Positions 27,597 to 36,787 of a stretch of 64,000 nt of DNA are shown here, piece by piece. Each line of letters starts with the position of its first letter. The first letter of the stretch is position 1. Origin of the DNA: JAVJSD01 sp040219575 (GTDB lineage: Bacteria; Planctomycetota; Planctomycetia; Pirellulales; Pirellulaceae); contig JAVJSD010000087.1 of assembly GCA_040219575.1 (NCBI GenBank), positions 83,386 through 147,385 of the forward strand. The letters are read 5' to 3'. The notes under the pieces were generated by a model, which did not search any database, was not told the origin of the DNA, and saw nothing but the letters and a program-made list of their open reading frames with translations. The translations under genes were made by a program, and so were the position numbers.

Positions 27597-28280
27597 TCAT
27601 CGAACGCCGCGCGATTCGCGTCGAACGCCACGCGCCAGACGTCGCAACCGGTCGGCGGTGGTGTAGTCGCCCTGCTGTTCGAGCGACTCGGCCCGATAGG
27701 CCAGTTGGCGGGCGGCCTCCCGCAGGGTCGCCAAATACTGGTCGTCCGGCGGATCGAGCGGCGGGCTCTGGTAAAAGACGCGTTTCGGTTGTCCGTCGCT
27801 GGCGGCCACGCGCGGCGCGAATTGCCGCAACGACTTTGCGAATTCCGAGTCGTCGTGGAGGTGCGATTGCGAATTCTCGGCGGATTGGCGATCGGCGGAG
27901 TCGCTGGTCGACGCGCCGGCGTCATTGGTGGTTGCCGTCGGCGCCGCCAGCGATGTTCCGTTGAGCAGATCGAGATTGAGACGCTGGCGGATTCTGCGAA
28001 TGTCGTCGATTACGGCATCCGGAACGGCCGGATCCGCGGCTGCCGATCCGGTGGTCACACGTGCGGGAGTCTCCGCTGGCGTCCGATCGGCGGCGTCGGC
28101 GATCGGCGCTGCGTCGGCGGGCGTCTCGTCGGGTTGCGCCGAGCGCTCCCCCGCGGAGTTTTTGTGGACCGGTCGGGGGTGCGTTGTTTGAGGCGGCTCA
28201 GCGGAAAGGGCGCACGCCATCAACAGCATTGCTGTCACACCGCTGACAGCGCACGCGAACGCTGCGGTCCATCGCATCAT
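27597..28280 (-). CDS. secreted hypothetical protein
   Basis: This 227-aa protein begins MMRWTAAFACAVSGVTAMLL with a signal peptide ending near ALSA-EP. The middle is a low-complexity Ala/Thr/Pro/Asp-rich linker. The C-terminus (QYLATLREAARQLAYRAESL, then GDYTTADRLRRLARGVRRE) is a helical hairpin like a single TPR. AAGGAG seven bases upstream supports the start. It is co-directional with the secretion cluster but separated from it by a gap, so its role is open. It may be an envelope protein or a substrate. Confidence 0.7.
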   Translation of the reverse strand: MMRWTAAFACAVSGVTAMLLMACALSAEPPQTTHPRPVHKNSAGERSAQPDETPADAAPIADAADRTPAETPARVTTGSAAADPAVPDAVIDDIRRIRQRLNLDLLNGTSLAAPTATTNDAGASTSDSADRQSAENSQSHLHDDSEFAKSLRQFAPRVAASDGQPKRVFYQSPPLDPPDDQYLATLREAARQLAYRAESLEQQGDYTTADRLRRLARGVRRESRGVR

Positions 28281-28301
28281 CTCGAACTCCTTCGGCTGAT
28301 T

Positions 28302-28335
28302 CTTCCGCGAATCTCGGAGCTTCCGCGAATCTCGG
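28302..28335. repeat. 16-bp direct repeat upstream of secreted protein gene
   Basis: CTTCCGCGAATCTCGG occurs twice, at 28302-28317 and 28320-28335, with an 18-base period. It lies 22-55 bases in front of the gene at 27597-28280, a position suited to an operator, but no regulator is identified. Confidence 0.4.
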
Positions 28336-28413
28336 TGGAAGGAGAAAGAGTATAAAGGCGACTCGTGCCGCGAACCTAGGCCGAATTGTCGCTTATGCGC
28401 GTCGGCGCGTCGA

Positions 28414-29355
28414 TTAATCGTCTAGGTCCCACATCAGGATTTCGCAGCCGGCAGCCGCGGCCGCGGTTTGCCCGTCGGGCGAGAAGGCGACGTCGGTCAA
28501 GGCGCCGAGCTCCCAGTCGAATTTTGCGATCAGGCGCTGCGACGACTCATGCCAGATGCAGACTGCGCCGTCGGCGGCGGCGCTCGCGAGCAACTCGCCG
28601 GACCAGGCGAATTCGACCGCCGTAACGGTCTCGCGATGATCCGAGAGGCGTCCCGTGACTCGCCCAGTGCGCCACTCCCACAACAGCACCTCGTTTCCAT
28701 CGGCCGTCGCCAGCCGCTGGCGATTCGGCGAGGCGCTGACGCTTCGCACCGCGTTGCGCTGCAGCAGGCGGATCAGCTGCGGCGACGTGTTCTCCTCGAG
28801 GGCGTGCACATGAAACGCGTGCGACGGCAACTCGTCTAATTCGGTGAACGGCAATTCCGACGACGACCACAAAACCAACGCAGGCATGCCGCTGGCGATC
28901 GCGATACGGCGGCCATTGGGCGTGAACACCAGGCCATGAATCTCGTAGTGGCCGATCGACAACGAGCCGATCTTGCGGAGGCCGCGCGTCCGCCAGACGA
29001 CCACGGTGGAACCGTGCACACGGTCGCTCGAACCCGCCGTGATACGATCGGCCTGCGGCGACCAGGCGATGCTGCTCAGCGGCCAGTAGCTTCCCGAACA
29101 AGTGTCCAACAGTTGCATCGTGGCGGCGTCGTAGATGCGGAGCATCGCGTCGTCGCCGGCGGCGGCGAGTCGGCGTCCGTCGGGCGAAAACTCCGCACAC
29201 CGCAGCGGCCCGTCGTTATCGCGAATGACCGCCAGGGATCGCGCCGTCGCCCGATCCCAACAGCGGAGCGTCCCGTCGAGTCCAGTGCTGGCCAGTCGGT
29301 CGCCGCGCGGCGAGTAGCAGACCGACGTGACGGGGCCGGCGTGTCCTTGGAGCAT
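28414..29355 (-). CDS. WD40 beta-propeller protein (second of a pair)
   Basis: This 313-aa soluble protein is made of WD40 repeats, for example HAGPVTSVCYSPRGDRLAST, then GPLRCAEFSPDGRRLAAAGD, ending LTDVAFSPDGQTAAAAAGCE. About six to seven blades can be counted. The ATG at 29355 overlaps the TGA of the preceding gene by one base (TGATG), so the two are coupled. The pair could be a split long propeller protein. No signal peptide is seen. A scaffolding or sensing role with the large protein upstream is likely. Confidence 0.82.
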   Translation of the reverse strand: MLQGHAGPVTSVCYSPRGDRLASTGLDGTLRCWDRATARSLAVIRDNDGPLRCAEFSPDGRRLAAAGDDAMLRIYDAATMQLLDTCSGSYWPLSSIAWSPQADRITAGSSDRVHGSTVVVWRTRGLRKIGSLSIGHYEIHGLVFTPNGRRIAIASGMPALVLWSSSELPFTELDELPSHAFHVHALEENTSPQLIRLLQRNAVRSVSASPNRQRLATADGNEVLLWEWRTGRVTGRLSDHRETVTAVEFAWSGELLASAAADGAVCIWHESSQRLIAKFDWELGALTDVAFSPDGQTAAAAAGCEILMWDLDD

Positions 29356-30317
29356 CAACACGACGACGGCTCCTCGACGTCCCATACGGCCACAGACTGG
29401 TCGCACGCCGCGGCCACGGTCATGCCGTCGGGGGCGAAGGCGATCGCACGCACGCGACCGACGCCCCAATTGTAGCGGGCGACGATGCGCCGACGAGCCA
29501 CATCGTGGAGCACGACGGTCTCGTCATCGCCTCCACTGGCGAGCCAGCGTCCATCGGGCGACCAGGCGACGGCCCGCACTTCGGCGTCGTGGTGCGCGAG
29601 CGTCTCAAAGCGTCGGGCGTCGTGGGCGTCCCAGACTTCGACGCTTTCCCCGGCGGCGGCCGCCAGCAGACGACCGTCGGGGGAGTAAACGACGCTGCGG
29701 AATTCGCGTTCAACGCCGAGGATCTCTCCGCCGCCGTCCCCCACCAGCCGCGCAATCGATGGTATCGACGACCGCGACGGCTGGTCGGCGGGTATGCGCT
29801 GGGTCCACGATCGCAGCGAGTCTTTCGGCGCCATCGCATTCCATTGCAGCAACATGCCCGAGGCAGCCACGGCGACGCGGTTCGTCGGTGCGTGCACGGT
29901 CGCATCGAACACGGCGGTGCCGCGCAAGAACAGTTGCCGGCTCACGCTTCCGCTCGACGAGGAGCGGACCACCATGCCGCAGTCGTCGCGATGACGGTTC
30001 GCCGCAACGTACAGATTCCGACCCGACGGCGAGGCGCAAACCGCCGCGACCGTGAGTCCCATGGGCCACGACCACCAGGGCGTCGCCGCTCGCGACGGCG
30101 TCCAGCGACTGATGGCGCCGCCCGCGAGAACGAGATTCCGAGGCGTGGTGAAGACCAGACAGGAGACCGTGTGCCGCACGCGTGGTTGATGCAGCAGATC
30201 GCCGGTGAGGTGATTCCAAACCGACACGCGCGATCCGTCGCAGACGGCCAGCATCCGACTGTCGGGAGAAAAGCTCAGGCAACTTGGTCCGGCGCCGCCA
30301 TGATCCAACAACAACAT
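29355..30317 (-). CDS. WD40 beta-propeller protein (first of a pair)
   Basis: This 320-aa protein starts MLLLDHGGAGPSCLSFSPDS and has WD40 repeats at the N-terminus and C-terminus (VVYSPDGRLLAAAAGESVEV, then VRAVAWSPDGRWLASGGDDE), with less regular blades between them. The start lies 10 bases after the stop of the 1146-aa gene, and the stop is shared with the next WD40 start by TGATG. The three genes form one transcription unit. No enzymatic motif is present. Confidence 0.82.
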   Translation of the reverse strand: MLLLDHGGAGPSCLSFSPDSRMLAVCDGSRVSVWNHLTGDLLHQPRVRHTVSCLVFTTPRNLVLAGGAISRWTPSRAATPWWSWPMGLTVAAVCASPSGRNLYVAANRHRDDCGMVVRSSSSGSVSRQLFLRGTAVFDATVHAPTNRVAVAASGMLLQWNAMAPKDSLRSWTQRIPADQPSRSSIPSIARLVGDGGGEILGVEREFRSVVYSPDGRLLAAAAGESVEVWDAHDARRFETLAHHDAEVRAVAWSPDGRWLASGGDDETVVLHDVARRRIVARYNWGVGRVRAIAFAPDGMTVAAACDQSVAVWDVEEPSSC

Positions 30318-30327
30318 CGGGTTCGCC

Positions 30328-33300
30328 TCAGGTCATGCCGGCGGCGGCGAGCGCCGCGCGGGTGTCGCGATGGATCCGCCGCCGCACCAGCAATTCGTCT
30401 TCGTCCAGCCAGCGGCGAATCGCGGGATCAATCGCCGCGCTGTCGCCGGCCAGCGTCCGCACTACGGCGTCGATCACGTCGAGTTGCAGCCGCGCGTAGT
30501 GCGACGACGTGGTGTAAGTGTCGATCGGCGCCGGCGCCCGTTGGAGAAAATCGCGGATGCGAACGAGCGATTCCTCGATGGGAGCTTCGGCCAACGCTTC
30601 GATGTAGGCGCGGGCCAAGCGCGCCGCGCGGGCTTTCTCCCATCCCGTTTGAAACAACGCGTCGCGGACCTCGTCCAGAGCTTGCCGCGCCGAGGTGTGC
30701 TGTCCGAAATACAGCCACGAGGCGGCCAAATGCAGCAGCATACTGAGCCGCGCGAGGCGGCGGTCCTGCGTCGGCAAATCGTCCTCCGCGAGGCGGCCCG
30801 ACGGCGCTCCACCCGCCGGCGACGCGCTGCGCAACATGCGGGCGATATGGTTCATGATTCCATTCAATTCGTCGCGCAGCCCGAGTTTGCGTAAGCCGCG
30901 CAGCGCGGGTCCCAGCAAGCTGCGAACGGTGTTGTCGCTTGCATCCTCCTGGTGCGCGCGGAACGTCTGCACGATGCGGGCCGAGAGCTCACGGCCGACT
31001 TCCGGCAGATCGAAGTGGGCCGCCGCCAGCATCCCCTTCTCCAGGATTCGCGCCCGCTGATCGAGATCGGCGAGCCGGTCGAGCAGCGACATCGCCTGCG
31101 GGAGGATCTCGCGCGTGTACTTTTCTCCAAGTCGCGGGGCAAGCTCCAGCGCCGTGGCGAGCACCCACGACTCGTTTGCTCCTGGAGATTTCGCTTCGAC
31201 CGCCTGCTGCAACAGGGGATTCAGCTGCTGCTGCAGTTGCTCGCGATCGCATGGCTCGTACAAGTCGGCAAGTTGGCGCCGCACCAGATCGTCGTAGCGG
31301 CCATCCCAGCGGCGATAGGGGTCGATCCGCTGGTGCGGTTCGAGGATGAACGAGTGCAGTCGCAACCGGTCGATCTTGTAACGCGTCTCACGACTCATGC
31401 CGTCCAGTGTGGCGAGTAGCTGCTGTGAGAAGGGAGTCGTTGTAGCAACTCCCGCCAGCACGGAGCGAATCCGCTCGTCGAAGGCGGCGACGAGCCAGCG
31501 ATGCACCTGGTCGAAACGGGGCGTCTTCATCGCGTGGAACTCCCGCTCCACCTGGGCGACCAACTGCTGACAGGCGGCCGATTCGCCGAGAACCGCCAGG
31601 CCGTACGCCAACATCAGATCGGCGTAATGCCGGGTTGGCGTCGTGTTGATCGCGGACATGCTGGCGGCGGTGGCGGCGCCGCTTTCGATCCAGCGGTGAA
31701 CCATGCGGCGAAGATGGACGAACTCTCCCCGCACGCTGCGCCCCCGATCCCCCTGGGATAAGTTGGTCCGCAGAAAGGACGGCATGTCGATATCCAGTTC
31801 GAGCCCACCTTGATGCAGCCGCTCCAAGAGCCGATCGCGCGTGCGGGCCAGCGTCAGCACGTCGCCACCGGAGAGGATCGTGACCGCCTGCCAAGCCAGC
31901 CAGACGACGCGGACCGGCAGCATCGCCTCGTGTCGCTGCAAGACGGCGGCGGCAAGATGAACCCGATCGCCCCAGCCGTCGGCGGCTTCGTTGTGCGCGG
32001 CTTCGTTATGCGCGGCTTCGTTGTGCGCGGCCTCGTTGTGCGCGGCCTCGACCAAAGTGGCGGCCAGGTGGACGGCGTCCTCGGGGGCGACGTGACCGGA
32101 GTTCATCTGCTCGAGCTGTCTACGGGAGATCGTCTCGGTGGACGCAGCGCGGCGCTCCGACGCGAGCCACGCCGACGAGATATTGTCGGCGGCGGACGGG
32201 TGCTCCCACAACAGATTCGACCAGCAGATCGTGGCGTCGCGGGCGACTTCGAGCATTGTGTTCAGGCGCGCCATGTCACGCCACATCGCCGCGCGCCGTT
32301 TGTCGTCCAAGGGCGCGTCGAGTTCTAGATACTGTTGCTCGATCGCTTGAAGCCGCGTCACCAGTTCCCGGCGCTTGCGCGACCTGGGAGGGGGCGACTC
32401 CGGTACGATATCGGCCGGTTGAGGTGCGGCTTCGGGCGACGGCGAGTCCTGCGCGACGCGGCCGTCGGTTGCCGGCGGGTCGTTCGGGTTTGCGACTTCG
32501 GCGGGGGCGGCCGTCGTCGGCGCTCGCTCAACCTGTTGATGGCTGACAAACGGCGCGAAGTCGAAACGCGTCGATTGCACCCATTCATCGAGCACGACCT
32601 GTTCCTGGTCGATGACGTAGTCGACCCAATCCGACAACGGACGAAAGGCGATGTCGGGCAAACTCTCCGGAACGAAGGCGGCCTCGCCGTCCTCGCGCGG
32701 AACGAGCCAGGTGATGCGTTCGGCGTCGCTGGAAAGGGTGCGCGCGATCACGTCGCGCCGCAACGGCGGTTCGACGCGAAAGCCGCAGGGAACGAACAGG
32801 TTCGGCAGCTTGAGATAAGAACGCATGGCCGTCCCCCGCACGACCAGCACCGGCGGCGGATGTTGCGAAGGGCGAGCCCGCAGCACGACAACGCGCCGCC
32901 GGCCGCGCGTACCAACGGCGAACGCCAGACGATCGACGAGCGCGCTGTCGGCGTGCTCGACGAGCCGCTCGACTTGCTGCTCCGCCCCGTCGTGCATCAC
33001 CCACAGCGTCGCCGGCGCGTCGTCCCCGCCTCGCGTCAGCCGCAGCGTGACCTGCAGCCTCGCGTCGAGTTGCGCCGGCCGCCAAGGGGTCGCTTCGGCC
33101 GGAAGCCGAACTTCAATGTCGGCGTAGACGTCGCGAAAAACCGGCTCGCCCACCAACCGCCAGTCGCCGGGAGCCCGCAAGAGCAGCATGCGACCGGCCG
33201 GCGGTTCGATGACGTGGATCAGCGGATGGGTGAAACCTCGCTCAACCCACACGCGCGGCCGCTGCTGCACATAGGCGATCGGGCGCTGCGCGTCGCCGCC

Positions 33301-33768
33301 CACGGCCTCCGTCCGCAGCAGCGTGTAGTACGGAGGATCGACCGCACGAAGAAGAAATCGCGTGGGCTGGTGCGTGTCGTCGGCAGCGAGCGCCGCGGTG
33401 GCGAGTCGGTCGGCGCCCAGGCGCAACATCTCGCCGCACAACTCCACGAGTCGCTCGGCGGCGGAAACCTCGAACAAAATCACAACACCGTCGGTCGGCG
33501 TGGGAGGTTCGCGATCTACACGCATCGGCAAGAGTTGATGCCAGCACAGCAGCGGATGCAATTCGGGCGCGGCTTGGCGCGCGATCGATTTCGCCCCGAG
33601 GCTCGCCAGCGCCGATTTTGCGTCCTTTGGCAGACGCGCGTCGAATTCGATGAACACGCGTCCATCGTCGATGACTCCCCGCGCCCGGGCGCCGCTGACC
33701 ACGGCGGGAATCGCCGCCGAGGTGAGCGCCAATTGGAAGGCATTCTGATCCGCGAAGAGAACGATCAT
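30328..33768 (-). CDS. large protein of unknown function, partner of WD40 proteins
   Basis: This protein of about 1146 aa has no signal peptide. The start at 33768 (MIVLFADQNAFQ) is preferred to 33819, whose extra residues are Arg-rich. The N-terminal 450 residues are beta-rich, including RVWVERGFTHPLIHVIEPPA and VVLRARPSQHPPPVLVVRGT. An acidic/Pro-rich linker follows, then about 600 residues of helical repeats. At ~610 lies a run of EAAHN repeats. The layout and WD40 partners recall the beta-propeller (bpX) proteins of MoxR-vWA ternary conflict systems, but no MoxR or vWA gene is in the window. That link is only an inference from pattern and context. Confidence 0.6.
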   Translation of the reverse strand: MIVLFADQNAFQLALTSAAIPAVVSGARARGVIDDGRVFIEFDARLPKDAKSALASLGAKSIARQAAPELHPLLCWHQLLPMRVDREPPTPTDGVVILFEVSAAERLVELCGEMLRLGADRLATAALAADDTHQPTRFLLRAVDPPYYTLLRTEAVGGDAQRPIAYVQQRPRVWVERGFTHPLIHVIEPPAGRMLLLRAPGDWRLVGEPVFRDVYADIEVRLPAEATPWRPAQLDARLQVTLRLTRGGDDAPATLWVMHDGAEQQVERLVEHADSALVDRLAFAVGTRGRRRVVVLRARPSQHPPPVLVVRGTAMRSYLKLPNLFVPCGFRVEPPLRRDVIARTLSSDAERITWLVPREDGEAAFVPESLPDIAFRPLSDWVDYVIDQEQVVLDEWVQSTRFDFAPFVSHQQVERAPTTAAPAEVANPNDPPATDGRVAQDSPSPEAAPQPADIVPESPPPRSRKRRELVTRLQAIEQQYLELDAPLDDKRRAAMWRDMARLNTMLEVARDATICWSNLLWEHPSAADNISSAWLASERRAASTETISRRQLEQMNSGHVAPEDAVHLAATLVEAAHNEAAHNEAAHNEAAHNEAADGWGDRVHLAAAVLQRHEAMLPVRVVWLAWQAVTILSGGDVLTLARTRDRLLERLHQGGLELDIDMPSFLRTNLSQGDRGRSVRGEFVHLRRMVHRWIESGAATAASMSAINTTPTRHYADLMLAYGLAVLGESAACQQLVAQVEREFHAMKTPRFDQVHRWLVAAFDERIRSVLAGVATTTPFSQQLLATLDGMSRETRYKIDRLRLHSFILEPHQRIDPYRRWDGRYDDLVRRQLADLYEPCDREQLQQQLNPLLQQAVEAKSPGANESWVLATALELAPRLGEKYTREILPQAMSLLDRLADLDQRARILEKGMLAAAHFDLPEVGRELSARIVQTFRAHQEDASDNTVRSLLGPALRGLRKLGLRDELNGIMNHIARMLRSASPAGGAPSGRLAEDDLPTQDRRLARLSMLLHLAASWLYFGQHTSARQALDEVRDALFQTGWEKARAARLARAYIEALAEAPIEESLVRIRDFLQRAPAPIDTYTTSSHYARLQLDVIDAVVRTLAGDSAAIDPAIRRWLDEDELLVRRRIHRDTRAALAAAGMT
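31982..32050 (-). repeat. 15-bp in-frame tandem repeat inside the large unknown gene
   Basis: The unit GCGGCTTCGTTGTGC and close variants repeats about four and a half times from 31982. On the minus strand it encodes repeated EAAHN. The period is a multiple of three, so copy-number change would alter length without a frameshift. Confidence 0.85.
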
Positions 33769-33937
33769 GAAAAGGCGGCCGGCAAATAGCCCATGTCGCG
33801 GACGAGAAGAACCTCCCATCTCGCCCCAAACCCCTCAATGCTCCGACAGTTTACAGGCAGTTTGCTCTGGCCTTGACTTTCGAGATTGCATAACATCCGC
33901 CCACGCATGAGTCCCCGGGAGGATGACGCCGAGAAAC

Positions 33938-34210
33938 TCAGTAGCCGAACAGGAGCACGACGACGACGGCGACAATGCCCAACACCCCCAGCACGACCCA
34001 CACCAGGGATCGGCCGGACCAAAGACTGTGGTCGTGTACGATGTATTCGCCGCAGTACGGGCACTGTTCCAGTTCCTCGTCGATTTCCTCGCCGCACTCG
34101 GGACAAGGCAGCCAGGCAACGTCGTCTTCGTCGTAGTCCTCGTCCTCGTCGGGATACTCGTGATCGTCGAGTTCGTCTAGTCCGTCGTGGTACCAGTCGG
34201 AATCCACCAT
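33938..34210 (-). CDS. zinc-ribbon membrane protein
   Basis: This 90-aa protein has an acidic N-terminus (DELDDHEYPDEDEDYDEDDV), a double-CxxC zinc ribbon (LPCPECGEEI ... EQCPYCGEYI) and a C-terminal membrane helix (LVWVVLGVLGIVAVVVVLLF). The ATG at 34210 follows a segment with no coding character. Similar zinc-ribbon tail-anchored proteins are common in planctomycetes, with unknown function. It is divergent from the L,D-transpeptidase gene. Confidence 0.75.
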   Translation of the reverse strand: MVDSDWYHDGLDELDDHEYPDEDEDYDEDDVAWLPCPECGEEIDEELEQCPYCGEYIVHDHSLWSGRSLVWVVLGVLGIVAVVVVLLFGY

Positions 34211-34356
34211 TGAAATCGCTCGCTCGTCAACTCGGCAGCAACGGTCTTCGCCGCTGGACACTGAATCAATCGTTATTATAGCGGATTGCCCCTCGGCGGC
34301 CCGGCGCCGGCCGCCGACTTGCCAGCTGGGCATGAGTTTCGTCAAGGAGGACGAAA

Positions 34357-35487
34357 GTGGATACGCTCAAAACCGCGGCCGTGGTCATCCTGCTGCTGGC
34401 CGTTCTCTACGGGGTGTACGTCGTATTGAACCGGCCGGGAAGCGGTCTGCCCGACATGGCCGTCTCGTCGTCCGAGTCTGGACCGACGACCCCGGAGATT
34501 ATCATTCCAGAGTTTCCCACGCCGGGAGGCTTCCAAGACGGATCGGCCGGACCGGGCGACCTGCAGGAAGTCGATCCCAGCGAACTCTTCAACGACAAGG
34601 AGGGTGCGGCGTCCGGATTTGAAGTCGAGGCGCCGCCTTCCTTCGCCGCGGCCGATGTTGATTCTCCCGCCGGCGACCTCGAGCTTCGCTTCGACGCCGG
34701 CACGCCCGACGGCGCAAGCGTGGAGGAATCGGCCGGGGGAACGTACCCGGGGAATTCGGCGGAAGCGGCGCCCGCCGCCAATCTGGGCGCACAGAATTTT
34801 CTGCGAGACTGGGATCACGCGCGCAGGCAGATCGAGCAAGGCGAATACCGCCGTGCCCTGGAGTCGCTAACCAAGTACTACCAAAGCCCCAACCTTTCCT
34901 CGTCGCAACAGCAAGTGCTGCTCGACACGCTCGACGCGCTGGCGGGCAAAGTGATCTACTCCACGGAACCTTTGTTGGGCGAACCTCTGTATGTCGTGCG
35001 ACGCAATGAAACGCTCGTCGAAATCGCGCGCGAATGCAATGTGCCCTGGCGATTGCTGTACAACATCAACGGCCTGCGCGATCCCGACGTGTTGCTGCCG
35101 AACCAGCAGTTGAAGATCGTCAAAGGGCCGTTCCGCTGCGAAGTCTCCCTTTCGCGCAACCAACTGACGTTGTTCCTCGGAGAAATGTACGCGGGCCGTT
35201 TCGACATCAGTCAGGGAGACGAACCGGCGAACCCAGGCGCCTACGCCGTGCGACACGTGACCGATGGTCGCAATTACTATTCCGCCGACAGCCGTATCAG
35301 CATTCCCGCCGGACATCCCAACAATCCCTACGGCGAGCACTTCCTCGATCTGGGGCAGGGGGTCTCGATCCACGGCAGCCCGATGTCGGGCAACGGCAAC
35401 CTGGGCTGCATCAGCCTGGCGCCGCGCGACGCCAAGGACGTTTACGGGATTCTGTCGGACGGTTCGACCGTCACCATACGCCGCTGA
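34357..35487 (+). CDS. LysM and L,D-transpeptidase (YkuD) domain protein
   Basis: This 376-aa membrane-anchored periplasmic enzyme starts with a GTG at 34357, preceded by a strong AAGGAGG. An N-terminal anchor (TAAVVILLLAVLYGVYVVL) is followed by a Pro/Ser/Gly-rich linker, a helical segment, a LysM domain at about 212-256 (YVVRRNETLVEIARECNVPW), and a YkuD domain. In the YkuD domain HGSPMSGNGNLGCISL carries H339 and the catalytic C351. Such enzymes make 3-3 peptidoglycan cross-links or attach proteins to the wall; this supports a peptidoglycan wall in this planctomycete. Confidence 0.9.
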   Translation: MDTLKTAAVVILLLAVLYGVYVVLNRPGSGLPDMAVSSSESGPTTPEIIIPEFPTPGGFQDGSAGPGDLQEVDPSELFNDKEGAASGFEVEAPPSFAAADVDSPAGDLELRFDAGTPDGASVEESAGGTYPGNSAEAAPAANLGAQNFLRDWDHARRQIEQGEYRRALESLTKYYQSPNLSSSQQQVLLDTLDALAGKVIYSTEPLLGEPLYVVRRNETLVEIARECNVPWRLLYNINGLRDPDVLLPNQQLKIVKGPFRCEVSLSRNQLTLFLGEMYAGRFDISQGDEPANPGAYAVRHVTDGRNYYSADSRISIPAGHPNNPYGEHFLDLGQGVSIHGSPMSGNGNLGCISLAPRDAKDVYGILSDGSTVTIRR

Positions 35488-35757
35488 GCCACCCGGTATT
35501 CGGGGCGTCGCATCCAGTGCGACGCGTCTGCGCCGCATTATTTGTGCCCTGGGCTGGGTGCATTTACAATGAAGGGGTGCGGCGGCCGTCCGGTTTCCGA
35601 CTTCCCACGGATCCGCCGTCGACGGACGAATTCTGATCGTCGCTTCGCCTTGGAGGGCGAGGTTCCGCCGGGCGTCTCCGGTGCAGGATGTCTCGCCGAG
35701 CGGGCGAGACGGCGGCTGCGAGGCGCTGACGTGAAGTCGGAAGCCGAGAAGTTTCCG

Positions 35758-36603
35758 ATGGATGCACGCAACAGCCTGTTGGCGATGGTGCTATTTCTGC
35801 TGGCCGTCCTGCTCATCGCCCCCATGGCCATTTACAACCTGCTCCGCTCCGATCCGGCGACGGAAAAGTTGGAGTCCATCACCCCCGAGACATCGTTGGG
35901 GACGCCTCCGCCGCGCGGTTCCGGACCGCGCCGCGCCGCCGATGACCTGTTCACCGACTCCACAGACGACGTCGAGAAACGGCTCCGCGAGTTGATCGAC
36001 AAGAAGAACGAGCAGTTGTCGCAACAGCGGGACGAGTTGACGTCGAAAGAACAGGCCTACCAGCAGTTGAAGTCCGACTACGACGGCACGCTCCAACTGT
36101 TCGAAGAGTTTTTGGGAGACGCGGCGGGCGAGGACGACGCCGGCGAAACGCTCGACGGAGCCGCCGATGCTTCTCAGGGCGCCAAGGCGGTCCGCACCCG
36201 TGAAGAAGTCGAGGCGGAACTGAAGCGGCTGCGCGGTGAACTGGACGCAGCCCGCCTGGCGGAGATGACGCTTACGCTCGAACTCCGGCAACTCCGCGAG
36301 GCGAGCGCCCTGGAGATGGCCGAGGCGCAACTCGCCGCACAACAGGCGCTCGACGAGGAGCGAATGCTGCAACAAGTCGCCTCGCAGGCGCTGATCGAAA
36401 GCGGCGAGGCGGCGCTGCCGATCCTCGTATTGATGCTCCGCGACGAGCGGCCGCGGATCCGCGTCTGGGCGGCCGACGTACTGGGCGGCATGGGGCCGCG
36501 AGCCGGCGACGCAGTGACGCCGCTCAGCGAAACCGCCAGCGCCGACGCCGACGAGCGCGTCCGCGACTCCGCCCGCCGAGCGCTCCGCGCCATCCGCGAC
36601 TAG
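35758..36603 (+). CDS. membrane-anchored coiled-coil protein with HEAT-like repeat
   Basis: This 281-aa protein has an N-terminal membrane helix (LLAMVLFLLAVLLIAPMAIY), a long coiled coil (EKRLRELIDKKNEQLSQQRD, then EEVEAELKRLRGELDAARLA) and a C-terminal HEAT/armadillo-like unit (ALPILVLMLRDERPRIRVWA, then DERVRDSARRALRAI). The ATG at 35758 is used; a GTG at 35731 in frame is an alternative. It follows the L,D-transpeptidase in the same direction and may be an envelope scaffold. No enzymatic motif is seen. Confidence 0.72.
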   Translation: MDARNSLLAMVLFLLAVLLIAPMAIYNLLRSDPATEKLESITPETSLGTPPPRGSGPRRAADDLFTDSTDDVEKRLRELIDKKNEQLSQQRDELTSKEQAYQQLKSDYDGTLQLFEEFLGDAAGEDDAGETLDGAADASQGAKAVRTREEVEAELKRLRGELDAARLAEMTLTLELRQLREASALEMAEAQLAAQQALDEERMLQQVASQALIESGEAALPILVLMLRDERPRIRVWAADVLGGMGPRAGDAVTPLSETASADADERVRDSARRALRAIRD

Positions 36604-36628
36604 TGCAGCGTGACAGCAAAGAATGGGG

Positions 36629-36701
36629 GTAGCAGAAGTCGTGAGACTTCTGGAGGCTCAGACGTCGTCACGAACTGCTGAACTCTCACGAGTTCAGCTA
36701 C
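36629..36701. repeat. double-hairpin element after HEAT gene
   Basis: Two perfect hairpins stand side by side. CAGAAGTC (36633-36640) pairs with GACTTCTG (36645-36652) around GTGA, and CTGAACTC (36678-36685) pairs with GAGTTCAG (36690-36697) around TCAC. GTAGC at 36629 and GCTAC at 36697 close the whole unit. It could be a mobile palindromic element and may also terminate transcription after the gene ending at 36603. Confidence 0.7.
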
Positions 36702-36787
36702 ACTCTAAGATCAAGCCGTCACAAAGCACTAGCAAGCTCGGCGCACTCTGGTCGTCTTCCTTTGAACCGCCTGTGTCTGGACCTACG

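Noticed and set aside
29355..30317. Frameshift merging the two WD40 genes
   Set aside because: The TGATG junction and full set of blades in each protein fit two coupled genes; a split gene remains possible but is not shown.
31982..32050. Possible CRISPR-like array
   Set aside because: The 15-bp units are tandem, have no spacers and are in frame within a coding gene.
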